64,000 nt of DNA. Source: Nissolia schottii (Eukaryota > Streptophyta > Magnoliopsida > Fabales > Fabaceae). Made by a program: the position numbers and the translations under genes. The notes under the pieces were generated by a model. That model saw only the letters and a list, made by a program, of their open reading frames with translations. It had not been told where the DNA came from and made no database searches. How positions within the stretch are numbered: position 1 is the stretch's first letter; every line of letters starts with the position of its first letter. This document shows positions 25,231 through 38,206 of this stretch, piece by piece. Location: contig QANU01076285.1 of NCBI GenBank assembly GCA_003254905.1, forward strand, positions 76,004 to 140,003, in the 5' to 3' direction.

Positions 25231-26300
25231 GATAGAGTCACACTGGCCATGCCATTTTGTTTTATGGGGATTTTGGTCTATAATCTCTTATGTACCGTTC
25301 ACCACAAAAATCAAATAAAGATTTTGGGACAATAGGGATTACAATGTAATTCCTATGTAACGTGGACCCCTTTGGTTAGAATGTGAGTTTGGAAAGAGAA
25401 ATAAATTACGAATAATACTTTGAATAAACTTAGAATTTGTGCAGATGCAATAACGAATTAATGAACAACAACAATAGTACAAGAAATGAAAAGAAAAGAA
25501 CTAATCCTATATAATTTGAAAGAACAAAAACACAAGTAGATGGAAATCACTTGGTCTTTCTCCTAAACTCGAGACTTTCCGGTGGACTTGTGAGTATTTG
25601 AGAATTTGGAGGTGTGTTTCTTCCCATTTGATTCAATATCAGGCGTCCCATTTATAGGCTTCAGAGTCTTCACATCTGCTCGCCATGTGTCCACCGAGCA
25701 GTTAGCACTTGCTCTCGCGTCTCCACCTCGCTCCACTCAGTGGAAATCTCACAAATCACCTCTCAGAAGTGTGCACGTTCCTTCGTAACTATCGCGCACT
25801 ATCTTTAAATACTGTGCCCCAAATAACTTTGTCTTGCTTTTGAATTTGATTTCAAAAAGAGGCGTCAACAGTTATTTTTTACTATATTCCGTCATAGGAT
25901 TACGCGAAATGACCATTAGTTCCAATTCTGCAAATTGTTAAAGTCTCAAATAGGATTGCCACTAAGGTCAACTCAATGATCTTATATTTTGCGAACCTTA
26001 CACTAGCCTTTCATTTCATACCATTAGACCATTATTTATCCATGGCTTATACCCATAGGGTTGCCCACTCATTGTTCATTCATTTGGTCAACGCCCATGC
26101 CCTTTGATATAGTTCACTTATAATGAACTTTCCAGGTCCACTACCATATTTGGTTAGCATCATCAAGATAGAGTCACTTGATCCAATCTCACCTTGAGCG
26201 ACTCATTAGTCATTCTCATTTTTTGACATTTTCTTGTATTTTACTTAAATACTCTTATTCTAAACCCTTGTATTTTCTAATAAAGTATTTTAATATAATA
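25231..26300 (-). repeat. Fossil LTR, right (inverted) arm
   Basis: Reverse complement of 23741-24805, from GGCATGGCCAGTG (25242-25254 in reverse) through the TATA region (CCCATTTATAGGCTTC near 25650) to TATTATATTAAAATAC at the far edge. An ordinary element would have its two LTRs in direct orientation, so the inverted arrangement reflects rearrangement or insertion of one copy beside another. Confidence 0.75.
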
Positions 26301-27305
26301 GTCAATTTAGTTCTTGAAATTCAAAAAATGACATTCTAATTTATGAAATTTTAAATCTTGTGTTAGTCCTTTAACTTATAATCATTATTGCACCGTCGCG
26401 TTTTTGCTAATTTTTCATATTAAATGAGATTGTAAAAACAAACACGACTGCAAAAGAATTATGACAACACTCAAAATAACTGAAATTCTGTCCCCTAAGT
26501 TATAGTGACTAAGTATGCCAACACTCTTGTTGGTTTAGTACAATAATTTATGATTGATGTTTTATGATAAAAAAAACACTAAAATTTAATCTTTTCTATT
26601 TCACATAACCTTGTGATTATTTACTAGTTTTATTTTGCCAACTTTTAAATTAAAGCGATAAACAATGAGGTTGTGATAACTTTTAATATAACACTACTGT
26701 TAATATAAAAACATTGAATTGAAATATCATCTTTATAAATATATATTATATTTAGTTATTTTTAAAATGATAAAATTATAATAAAAAAATACTTTATAAA
26801 CCTTTGATTTTATTTTTCTTATCTATTTTGCACTAAAAAAATAAGGATAAAATTAGAAATTCTCTAAATCTCTTCATTTCTTTTCTCTTCTCTTTCCTTT
26901 TGATGACTTCCTTTCCCTTGTTTCTTATACCTAGTGAACAAACCCTAAAAGATAATGTACAAAATAAATGAAATGAGGAGTTTCGAGTTACCCGGACTGT
27001 GATCGAAATAGGAATGTGCTCTGAACGATCCTTCCTTAGTGAGAGATGGCGGCAGAGGGGGTGTACCGCCTAGGACTTTGACGCTCAAGTTAGAGGCAAG
27101 TCTAGAGATAGATAATTAGATACATACCTTGGGGTAAATTTTGTATTCTATAGGTGTGGGATGAATAATCAAATTTGCTTTTTAACGATAAAAGATTTCT
27201 CTTATCTTGAGCTAACATGGAATCCTACACCCTTTAGAAGGGCATGTGCAGGTAGGGCTCCATTGAGGCCCAATGGAACTAGGATCTCGATCAGACTTGA
27301 CTTGA
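26301..27305. other. AT-rich intergenic DNA, no gene
   Basis: Low-complexity AT-rich sequence. Phrases such as TTTAGTTCTTGAAATTC and TTAGTCCTTTAACTTA are common in decayed plant repeats. Nothing codes here. Confidence 0.45.
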
Positions 27306-27309
27306 AGAC

Positions 27310-27985
27310 TTTTGGGTTGTGTTTGGATGATGTATTTTTAGAGGGAAATGTAATTTTTTAGAAGATTTCAATTAATTTGTCACAGAATTCCTTGTTTGAA
27401 TACTAAATAAAAGGAACTTCAAATTTTCAAATACTTTTTTTGTGGAATTTCATATACTTCAAAAGAGTAGATTTCAATTTTCTTCTCTTCACAAGGAATT
27501 CTAAAATTTCATTCATTTCTACTCATTATCTTGACTGTCTCATCCTCAAACTCCACCACCATACATCATTTACTACTCATCGTTCATCGTCAGTTAGCCA
27601 CCACCGAACATTGATTGACCACCATCAAACATCGAACGACCATCGTCGATCACTAGTCGGCCATTGTTGATCACTGGGCGAACCTCGCCTATCGCCAGCC
27701 GACCACCACAGAATATCAGTTAGGCACTATCAATCACTAACCGACCACTGCTGATCAAAGGCAAAAACACTACCCAATTATTGCCGATTGTCGGTCGTTG
27801 GTCAAATCCCGCCTAAAGTAGGTAAATACAATTTCATTATCTAAACAAAGTATTTTGTAAATGATGTAATATAATTCTTTTATCCAAACTATAAAATTTT
27901 AAAATGAAAGAATTTAATTGAATTATTCAAATTCTCTTACATTTCAAATTCCTCGAAATTTAAAAATGTCTCATCCAAAATTATC
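27310..27985. mobile_element. MITE-like element with internal CATCGNCGACC repeats
   Basis: The left end GGGTTGTGTTTGGATGATG leads into ATTTTTAGAGGGAAATGTAA. The right end in reverse reads TTTTGGATGAGACATTTTTA and then GAAATGTAAGAG, so the ends are inverted. The middle (27540-27800) is a run of short diverged repeats around GACCACCATCGAACATCG, like that in the relic at 20888-21592. TSD not resolved. Confidence 0.5.
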
Positions 27986-27989
27986 ATCT

Positions 27990-29465
27990 TAAATATTACA
28001 TGAGATAAATATCTTATGCTATTTAATTTATCTATTTTTGTAATTCTTACCACTAAATTCATCAAATTTTGTTACATTTCATGATCTATTATAACATATT
28101 GATAAATTATATGATCTAATATGATAAATTAATACATTTTAATATAATATTTTTAAAAAATGAATTATAAGCTACTCTTTAAGACAAGAGCTCGAATCTT
28201 AACCAATTTAGCTACTCTTTTGCTATATATCATAATGTTTTGTTACCTGCCATTTGAACTCACACGTGCAGTTAAAAGGTCACAGTTTTCAACCCTTTAA
28301 CCTACTATATATTACTATATTTTGTTTGCAGAGTGGTTGAGAGACAAATTGTTCTGTTTCGTTAAGGGCTTATTGTGGAAGGAAGAGAATCCATTTTTTT
28401 CTTGAATTGAACTACAAGACCAGCTTGCTTTTTAACTTTTTCAAGACCATGGCTTATATTATAAGGTACAATTCAGTGATTGCCAAACAAGGCATTGAAA
28501 GAATAAACTTATCTTAATCATTAGTGGCATTATTTAACAACAACTCGGTTGGCCGCTTCAGATCTCAAACCCTCCCAATCCCAATTCGCCTCATAATCGA
28601 TATTAGTGTAACCAATATGCTTTACCACTTTCTAGCTTACTAAGCAGTTCATCATAAACTATATAGTTTGAAAAATGCTAATTAAAAAATAATTAATTAA
28701 TATACAGTAGTTGTTTTCATTTTATGTAATTTTTTAACATCAACTTGAGTGTGCGTTGAAACTTGAAACTGTCACGGACCAATTGAATGTTCGCAAACAG
28801 CTTTCATTTCTGACAGACAATTGTTAATTTTGTTGCAGAGGTTGGATTCACTTAAATATTGTACCTGTCAGCACCATCCACAAGCTTCCTTAAAACCCTT
28901 GTTTTTTTTTTAAAAAATATTTTTAATGCTTGATATTTGTAATGGAAAAAATAGGTCTAAACATATTTTGGGTCATTCACAGAATTGGGATTTAATTTAG
29001 GTCCCTAAATTTTTTTTCTTCTTCATATTGGCATCAACATATTAAAAATATTTAAGCCATAAAAATACAAGAGAAACAGGTCTCAAATTGTTACATGCCA
29101 AGGATCTAACTTCAACCTAATTTTATTTTTTGATTACCAAGAGTGTGTCTCGACTTTTTCAAATTAATCACTCCAGACCCACCGAAATAGTCTGGAAATC
29201 TCACTAAGCAAGATAATGAGATCAAGTGCTCGAATCAAATTGTATACTCAATCTCACAAGCTCAAATACACAAAATATGCGATCATGCGTCCCCACATTT
29301 CATCTTAACCTTAGAGATATAGATCATTAGTTGTGAGTTATATTTTTCCTCCTTAGAGGATTTGAACACACTTGACCTAATTTTATTTACATTAATGTAA
29401 ATTTAATTAGTATTTTTTAATTCCTTCACACCATTTCATTTTGATCCCTCTCCTTATAACAAATA
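27990..29465. other. Intergenic DNA, no gene
   Basis: AT-rich sequence with scattered repeat-like phrases (AATTTAGGTCCCTAAATT near 28995). No frame longer than background and no RNA gene seen. Confidence 0.4.
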
Positions 29466-29469
29466 GTTG

Positions 29470-29780
29470 GGGTAGGGGGATAGAGAAATGTGCCCAAAAT
29501 CACCCCCACTAGGATGTGGATGGTTACACATCATGGGGAGATCCCCCTACAATCTCCATCGTGCATGAGCGCAGCCCACGACTCCTCTAGTGGTGCTCAC
29601 GCTATAAATGTCGAGACCCCATTATGGGTGAGGTAAATTTTGTCCATTGTTAGTTGCACACAAAATCTGATTTTGCCATCAAAGTCCCTTGTCAGTCTCC
29701 CTCCTGAGCACACCTTGTAACACTGGAGCTTGATTCCTTCGAGGGCACCAACACCATCACCATACTCATCACCCTTTTAG
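29470..29780. repeat. Fossil LTR-like fragment related to 11640-11941
   Basis: It shares with 11640-11941 the order GCTATAAATG, then CACAAAATCTGATTTTGCCA, TCAAAGTCCCTTGTCAGTC and ACTGGAGCTTGATTCC. The copies are strongly diverged, which suggests great age. Boundaries are approximate. Confidence 0.45.
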
Positions 29781-29959
29781 GCCATGTCAGAACATCTATG
29801 TAAATTCTAAACCTAATTTTTTTTACTTCATTAATTAATTTTTAATCTATATTTTTTGTCGCAACTCTATCAAATTTGTTATATTTTGTTATCTCATAGA
29901 GTTGAGGAGGTCAAGGTTCAATAGGCTTAATAGCTGGTTGAGGATGCAAGTGGCACCAC

Positions 29960-30665
29960 CAAAATCCTACCCATTGATGAGGAAAATTTGTGCATACAAA
30001 TCATTGGCGGTTCTAGAAAAAAAATTGCATTGACACGCACTAAAACATTGCAATTCTAGTGCGCAATCAATTAATAATTTATAAACTAAGCAAACCCCAA
30101 AAATGCAGTAAAATGGGCTAACCTAGGTCGTCTCGCAAGGAAGTATAAGCAATTTAATTCTATTCTATTTGGGTAAAATAAGTAAAGGGTTTAATGGTTT
30201 TATAAATAAAATAAAATACACAAAATAAAAGAAATACCATGCATACGGTCCTTCCTAGATCAATGATAAACTATTATTGGTTCCACAAAATAATGTTCAT
30301 ATAAGGGTTTATTGTTCATTAACTAGAGATTTTCAACTAACATGCAATTCACCTAAGAGAACACGACCGTTTTCTTTTAAGCATTAACTAGTACAATAAT
30401 TAACAACTAAGATCTCAGTCTCAAACACCTATACTAGTTTTATACTCAATTGCACAACTTAATTTGACCAGATTAATCCCCAATTCTCTTTCCCAGTTTG
30501 AATAATTCTTATTGACCAACTTGAATTATCAATCCTAATAAATCCTAATTCAACAAATCCTACGATCGTCGAGATTCATTAATTTAGAATTAACCCTAAC
30601 CAATAACATGCAGTCACAATGTTATCAATCAGAGAAGAATGAGGGAGAATTATGAATCACAGTGT
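29960..30665. repeat. Decayed repeat, probable untranslated part of a fossil LTR element
   Basis: Noncoding sequence with phrases such as GGTCGTCTCGCAAGGAAGTA and GATTAATCCCCAATTCTC that resemble the region next to the LTRs in plant retroelements read in reverse. It cannot be assigned to a family from this window. Confidence 0.3.
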
Positions 30666-31351
30666 TTGAAAATATTGACTTTTGGGAGTGGTTATTGTGA
30701 CACACACACACACACACATATTATAACACTTTGACAATTATGATAAAACATTTTTGATAATATTTTTGAAATTGTTTCTGCTTCCACTGTTTAAAGTAAA
30801 ATCTTTATAGTCAAAGTGTTATTAATCTTTATTTAAATTTTTTTCATAGAGAAATTATTTTAATTTTGACAATATCTCTATGTTTTTATTTAAGAGCCAC
30901 ATCCCTTTAATTTTATTTTGAGGGGAGATTTGCTCACTAATTGTTATTCATTGAGAATTCTTTTGTGCTTCCTTTTGGCTGTGTTTTTACTCATTGTTGA
31001 TTTCAATATTGTTATTTTTGTTGCAATGAGTTATATTGGTAATGAACTTACCCTTTGGTTTGTCTTTATTAATATAATTCTTAATGATTTGATAATTATG
31101 TTTATTAGAGTTTTTAGCATCTTCTCAAAGGGATTGCATTGCATGAGAGAGCTTTATTGGGCATTTTGTAGTAATCTAAAAATTTTATGAATTTTGTTTT
31201 CACTTTTGGTAAAATTTATCCTTGTTAAATAAAATTATTTTATTAATTTTTTTAATGGACTGCAAATATTGTTGGATTGTATAGATAATAGGCATATCCT
31301 TCGATGTGACATTATTTGATATAATCATTGTGATTGAGAAAAACAATTATA

Positions 31352-31388
<37 letters not shown>

Positions 31389-33524
31389 TTGCAGGTATTT
31401 TCTTTACAACATTGATAATATTATTTTTCTCTATTAAGTGGGAGACTTGTATATTGTGCTCTAGTTTAATTAATAGTCCAATTAATTGAAATGAGAAAAT
31501 CATTAATATATGAGCAAATATTACTTGGTTTATGATTTTCTCTACATTTTGATTTGTCATAACTTTAAATTTTGGGACCTTAATTAAGGATTTTTTAAGT
31601 CTCTTTGATTGTATTGTTACTCCCCATCTTATTGAAATTTTGTTTAGTAGGAGTTAGAGACTTTATATTGTGTTATATCCTTAATTATTGTTGATTATAG
31701 GTCCAAATTGCTTTCGTTGTTAGTAAAGTAATATTATGCTCAGACGAATATTGACTTGTTGTATGAGTTTACAATGACAAATAGGAGATATTTGTTGTAA
31801 AATGTCAAATAGACACTTATGATCTCCTTAAATTTTATGTGAAACTAATTTTGTTAAATTTTGTGATAAACATAGCCTTTGTAGCTTTGCACTTTCATGT
31901 TTCTTTCTATTTTAAAATTTTGTTATGAGAGAATAATTGAGTTTCAAACTCAATACTTCATTATAAAGTTTATTTTCCGTCTCACTATCACTTGTTGAAT
32001 CATTAGGGTATTTTGAAATTGTGATCTCTAATGAAAATTTTCTGTCGTTTTGATATGTTGCATTAGTGGGAGATATGTATATTTTTATTGTTGTTATGTT
32101 TTTTTTCTCTATATTTTGTAATATTTTTTTGTATATCGGTTTGCACTCATTTTGTGTTTATATGGCATATTATGATTGACTCTAGTCAATTGTGTTACTA
32201 CAGAACATATGATTGTTAATCCCCTAACCATTGGCTAGCAACCTACAAGGGTATAATGAGGTTATTTTGGTGTTTTGGGTTAGTGGGAGTTTGTTTTGTA
32301 GGTTTGTTATGATCTCATGTTATTGTAAATGTCATTTAAGTTGGCGCAACTTAATTATTGACACAATTTTGTGTAATGACATATAATTGAGACATATTGG
32401 ACACAGTCTCAATATTTGTGCTGAGATATTTTGTTGCGTCTCAAAAAGCATCCAGGGTAGATGCATTGTTGTCATATGTTATTGACTTATTGTTATTGTG
32501 AGCACTTTTGTGTTCATATGGCACATTTTTTTAAGATATTTTGAACTCAGTCTCATTTTGTTGTTGTGTTGAGATTTTTTGGATCTCATATAACATCTTG
32601 GGCAGATGCTAAGCCATTTTATTGGGAATTGCTTTGATAGACATGCAATTTTATTATTGTGCATTTTCATTTACCCATATACCACATTTTGTTAGGTCAC
32701 TAGGAAATGAGTATCTTGCATGTATGATATCAGCACTCCTTCAATTCAAGTACGATTTTCTGTATTGTTGAGTGCTTATTATCCCATATTGGACCATTTT
32801 GTTGAGAACTCGTCTTTGACATCTCGTTGTGATCGTGTATTATTGGATTAATCTAGGAATTCTTGTTTTAACCTATGTTGTCCATGTGAAAAATTGTTGA
32901 AGAATTTGTGTAGACTAGCATTATGTTAATTAAAAATTCAAATTAGTTTGATGTCAAAGTAATTAGTGTTATTTTGTTTAAGTCCAATTATTTTGTCAAC
33001 ATTATTGTTATTGGATTTATTATTATTAAGCATTGCTCGTTAATGGGTTTGATTATGAGCTTTTGTGTTAATTTGGACTTGATATAATGAGAAAGCTTGA
33101 CCCACGAATTTGTTTTACATAAGGAGAGTGTTTTACTCCTAGCTATATATAGGATGTTTGGTTGCCCCATATATTAACATTGAAACACATTTTTGACCTA
33201 ATATAGAATAAGAGTAGCAATCTCTCCCCAATCCTAATTTTGGATTTCTCTCTCTAGTCTAAAACTTATTATGAATTCACCATCTCTGTTCATTGCAGGT
33301 ATTTCTAATGTCAATCTCATAATTATTGTGTTTTATTGTTATATCACATGTTATAGTTAAAATTAAATTGCTTATGAAAATTTTGGATTATTATTTATAT
33401 TTTGTTGAATGTTAAAATTCCTTCGAGTCATCATGAACGGTAGCACCAACGCTACCACTACCATCAAAGCTAATCTTCTCTTCTTCATCGTCCATCTATA
33501 TATGATGAATCACACACACAGACA
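30666..33524. other. T-rich noncoding region, probably very old repeat
   Basis: About 2.9 kb of T-rich sequence without a supportable gene. CA repeats lie at about 30701-30718 and a TA microsatellite at about 31352-31384. The phrase AGTGGGAGAYTTGTATATT or a close variant recurs near 31438, 32064 and 32283, reminiscent of the polypurine tract beside Copia LTRs; this is only suggestive. Confidence 0.3.
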
Positions 33525-33735
33525 CATAGTATGACATTGATTTTAGTCAATGATATACGTTCTTTTTTTAATAATGGTATATTTGATATTTTTATATTTA
33601 TTTATAAAGTAATTTTAATATTTAATTTTATTTTAAATAAATTTTGTACTTACTTATTAATTTTTAATTATATAAATGTTTAAATAAATTATAAAAATTC
33701 AAAAATTAATAAAGAAAAGATTATAATATACGTGA

Positions 33736-33777
<42 letters not shown>

Positions 33778-34000
33778 GTCCATAGCATGCCATTGATTTT
33801 AGTCAATGACATAAGTACTTTTTTTTAAAATAATTGTATACTTGATATTTTTATATTTATTTATAAAGTAATTTGATTATTTAATTTAATTTTAAATAAA
33901 TTTTGTACATACTTATTAATTTTAATTATATAAATGTTTAAATAAATTATAAAAATAAAAAATTCCAAAATTAATAAACAAAAGAGTATATAAAAGATAA
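33525..34000. repeat. 256-bp direct tandem duplication
   Basis: Unit 1 (33525-33780) begins CATAGTATGACATTGATTTT and unit 2 (33781-about 34000) begins CATAGCATGCCATTGATTTT. They stay collinear through GTCAATGA, ATTTATTTATAAAGTAAT and TTGTAC-TACTTATTAATTT. Unit 1 ends in a TA microsatellite (about 33738-33774). Noncoding. Confidence 0.8.
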
Positions 34001-34269
34001 TTTCTATATTACCGATCGATTTTTTGTGCACAGTTTAGAACTTTTAAAATAAAAATAATTAATTGTAATGATAACAAAATTTTCCATCGATAATACGATT
34101 ATAGTTGAAGAAAACGATAAAAAAATTTTAATTACATTGTCATAGGTTGATCTTTATTATTGATTAAGTAGGTGGTCTTTATTTTGAGGTCCATAAATAA
34201 ATACAATTAATGGTGAAGATTTACACATAGCAAGGTCATGTGAAAATCTTACATGAGAAGATCCACTTT

Positions 34270-34479
34270 CATACCAAAAAGCTAGAATTTTTGTCGATAG
34301 CTTATGGACAAATATACTATCTTGTCGGTGATAGTTATCAATGACATATTTTTATCAATGACATATTTATTGACGAATTTTTTTTCTGCCAATAAAGTCA
34401 CCACAAGCCAAAAAAATTCGTCAATAATTTTAAATATCTGTTTATAATTCCATCAATATACCGCATATTCCTTGTAGTG
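34270..34479 (-). mobile_element. CACTA-type terminus (fragment)
   Basis: Read in reverse from 34479 the sequence starts CACTACAAGGAATATGCGG, the terminal pattern of CACTA elements. Inside it are subterminal-style repeats (ATTGACGAATTTTTT and its inverse AAAAAAATTCGTCAAT, GTCGATAGC, GTCGGTGATAG, and TATCAATGACATATTT twice). The opposite end was not found, so this may be a solitary end or a small deletion derivative. Confidence 0.5.
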
Positions 34480-36390
34480 CTTTGAGCTACACTTAACATT
34501 TCTAAATCCTCACTGAATAAAAAAGAAAAAAAGAAAAAGCTACTACATTGCATCTTAACTGAAATGGAAGGGGATCGAGTTAATCTATCAAACTTGGTCA
34601 ATCCTAACTAAACTTACCTATTTGATTTGAGTTATCAGGTCAAAAACTAATCAAAATCGATCATTAATGAGATGATCCTAACTAAAGTGATTGTTTATTA
34701 TAATGATATAATTCCAACTTAAACGGGTGCATCATAAACACTGCCTCAATACACATCATTACTTTTTTTTTTTACGGTAAATTCATTACCTAACTTTATA
34801 GTAAAGCACAATTAAAATTAGAAGAAAAAATTGTGTAGCGTATGCTTAAAACAAGCACTATTTCAATATCATATATCTTAATTTTCGGGTCCAATGAAAC
34901 AAGAAACTACATAAACTAGATTAGATTAAAAATAGATTTTAATTCAGTTCCAAAGCCATCAATATGGTAGTTTGCTTTCCCTTACTTGTTAGTTGAGTCT
35001 TAATTTCGGTCGTTTGAAGGATAGAATATTGGAATAAATTAGTCATTACACTTTTAACTGTACACTTTAGTTTGCTTTGGACACGTAGAGAAAAGTGGAG
35101 TGCGACTACAAATGAGACAGCCCCGGACTTGAATGAAACAGAGTCAACCATCGTAGGGGGAATAGATTATTTTCGTAGATATGTTATCAAATTGCAAAGC
35201 AACATATCATTCCAATAATTGGATGTTAGATAAGCATATAAATATAACGGAAAATGTACGTAGCATATTTAATTAAAGAAAAGAAGTAGTACAAAACCTT
35301 ACGGCAAAGACACGTCTCTATGAATTTTGATACCCACCGAACTAAAATCTCTTTGTGAATTCCATTTTTGAGTCCACAAGATATGCCTCCGAAATTTCTA
35401 GTCAAGCTCACACATGAAGATCGAAATAATTTTTGGTAAGAAGTTATAATAAAAAGGAAACTTAAAACTCGTTTAGATTCTATTTTATTGAACTTTCTTT
35501 GCTGCACGCAAATTCTTCATTTAAAGATTTAAGAAGTTTCTTTCTTGGCCTCAAATAAATCAATCAAAATTGGCACTACAACGAATATTAGTTCTTCCTT
35601 TGTTGGGTTGGCCTATATGTATAGTAGTAAGATCTTTGAGTAGCACTCGAACCTGCTTATCACAATATCTATCAATATAGTACAATATCTGGTAACATCT
35701 ATTAATTCGTTTTCTCTGACATTATTTATCTACAGAACCATATATATTGGAAACATCCACCATTGTTAATGTTTCGGGTCAATTCTTCACCAAACCGCAA
35801 AAGTTAGTATTTTGCATGTGAAGCATGTACAAGAATTACTCTTACTTATTCTATTATTTTTCTTGTTGGTTAGTTGTATAATTTTATCTAGTTATTGACG
35901 AAGAAAGCCTCATAGTCTTGAAGGTTAAGAAATCTTTTTTTTTTAATAAAAAAAGTCGCTTTCAAAAATGACTCGATTATAGTATAATATCATATTGATA
36001 TTGATTAGTTATTTCAAATATAAATTGTAGATAATTTATAGAACTATCGACAATCATGGTGTTTAGAAAAAAAATACTACATACTAGTTAGGTGCTGTTA
36101 AACATCAATAATTCAATTTATGATTCTTAAATTATAACGTTCAGAAAGAAAAAAAAACGAGAAGACCCAAATTCTAAAAGAGACTTTTTTTTATATTATT
36201 TATTTGTGATCTTATTAACTCTAATTATTTGTTATTTTAAACTTGAAAACAAATCATGATTGTTGAAATATAAAGAGACATTAATACCATTGTTAAAATT
36301 AGGGTATCCAAGGAATGACCATTATTTATACATTTAGAAAGAGACTATAAACTTCACAAACTTTGTCTTGAATTGAAAATTGTTGTATTC
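34480..36390. other. AT-rich intergenic DNA, no gene
   Basis: Only background-length frames are present. Nothing is recognised as an RNA gene or intact element. Confidence 0.4.
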
Positions 36391-36394
36391 TAAA

Positions 36395-36545
36395 TGTGAA
36401 TGTTAAAGTTTTATATTGATGAAATTTATATTAAGTAAAAAGAACATATTTAAAAAGACTCATAAATATATTGTTTTAAAATTTTGAGTTAAGATGTAAC
36501 GTCTAATCCACTTTTGTGTCTTACTCAATTTGATTTCCCTCCAAA
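36395..36545. repeat. Decayed relative of the repeat in the WVD2-like gene intron 7
   Basis: The order AATGTGAATGTTAAAGTTTT, TATTGATGAAATTT, TTTTGAGTTAAGATGTAACG and TCCACTTTTGTGTCTTACTC parallels 50020-50170. It looks like an old short LTR (TRIM-like) copy with many differences. Confidence 0.4.
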
Positions 36546-37067
36546 TTGTAAAATTACAAGAGAAAACCCTTCAACGAAATGAAATGAAAATAATAGTATA
36601 CGCAATGAAAAACAAGATGAACCTTAAATTGATTAGCATATTCCTATTACCTTTTTTTAAAAAAAAATGTTTGGAAGAAATAACTCATGAATTACTTATT
36701 AACTAAATATTTCTCTTAAAAAATGTTATGAGTGCCATAAGCCAAGTTTAAACTAGTATTATAAAATTTTGGTTGTATTTAATGTTTTTAATGCATGTGA
36801 AACTTAAATAATGTACTTCAAAAATATATTTCCACTTTAAACTTATAAGAGCACTTGTTACTTCCCTTTTAATAATATTCATTCAAAATTTGTTAAATTA
36901 GGTTTTTAAAATATTTGTCCAACTCATATTTTAAGATAACATTAATTATTTTTTAACTCTTTATTTAGTTTTAATTATTAAATGCATTAGTAAAATGTAT
37001 TTATTTTTAAACAATGGTACTTTTGTCTATTCAAATATAATATTTTACAATTTTTAAACTTATTGTA

Positions 37068-37420
37068 CTCCATCAGCTTTGTTTTAATTGTCCAAAACCA
37101 AATACTATACATATCAAGGCAGAAAAGATATATTGGTAAATACATAAAATAGTATGAATTGACAAAATAATCCTATATAAAAAAATTATTTCCAATATAC
37201 AATTATTATTCTCTTTACATCCACTATACTAAGAATGTTTTACTACAATTAGGAGTATGAATGGAAAAAAATAATTATACCTAAATATTGTAAATAAACT
37301 AATATTCAAAACCCTAAAAAGTAAAAATGGACAATTAAAACACGTTGGAGAAAATAATATCTTTTCTTAATTTGTGTGATGTCCTAAAATGAACACTTAT
37401 TTTTAGTATAACGGAGGTAG
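37068..37420. mobile_element. Stowaway-like MITE
   Basis: TA precedes CTCCATCAGCTTTGTTTTAA on the left, and on the right AACGGAGGTAG is followed by TA, the Tc1/mariner pattern. AATTGTCC near the left end and GGACAATTAAAACACG inside the right half form an inner inverted pair. Confidence 0.65.
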
Positions 37421-37661
37421 TAACCTTTTTAAATAAAAAATTAACATATTCCTAAAATATTACAACTGGGTATGGAAATGAAAATAGGAAATTCCAATAT
37501 TCAATACTCATTTTTTTTTTTACAAATACAAATCTTTAAAAAAAATTGTCCACAAATAAGTATTTTTTAAAATTTTAAACTAGTATTATTATTTTTAAAA
37601 AATTTTACCTTTGTTTTATCTCACATATTTATCATTATTTTACACTTTTTTTTAGTAAATA

Positions 37662-37820
37662 CTTCATCTGTTCTTTAATGTTAGTCTCTTTTATTTTTTT
37701 ATTTTTTTAAAATTCATTAATAATTTAATGTATTTAAACACAATTATGTCTACGTACATTGAATTATCAATAAATTTAAAAAGGAAAAGGAACTAACATT
37801 AACATTAAAGACGGAGAGAT
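37662..37820. mobile_element. Small Stowaway-like MITE
   Basis: The left end (TA)CTTCATCTGTTCTTTAATG and the right end CATTAAAGACGGAGAGA(TTA) are inverted. The element is about 160 bp and AT-rich inside, with a Stowaway-type CTCCGTC terminal core. Confidence 0.65.
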
Positions 37821-37822
37821 TA

Positions 37823-38175
37823 TTAATTTTCGCGGTTGAGAGAGAGAAGTAAATAAAGAGAGAATTTGAGGAAAAAAGAAGTTAATTTTAGTAAGTCAGT
37901 CGTAATATTAATGTTTTTCAATAAACGTATAATTTTTAAAAAAAGTCACTTATTTGTATTTGTAGAGGAAGGGAGTAGTGTTCTAATTGTGGGGGATGCA
38001 CGCACGTGATCACATGGTATGTGTAGCCAATGAGATGCTTGAACCTAAGTTTGGGCAGTGCCCAGTGGGGTTCTGCCAGCTAAGCCATGTCTACCTCACC
38101 CCTCTCCATTCACAACTGGCTTCCCATTACTGGACTCAAACAATGAATATATAGTTACCCTTTAATAATTAAATC

Positions 38176-38206
<31 letters not shown>

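Noticed and set aside
35574-35592. CACTACAACGAATATTAG as a CACTA terminus
   Set aside because: No subterminal repeats, no matching opposite end and no clear 3-bp duplication.
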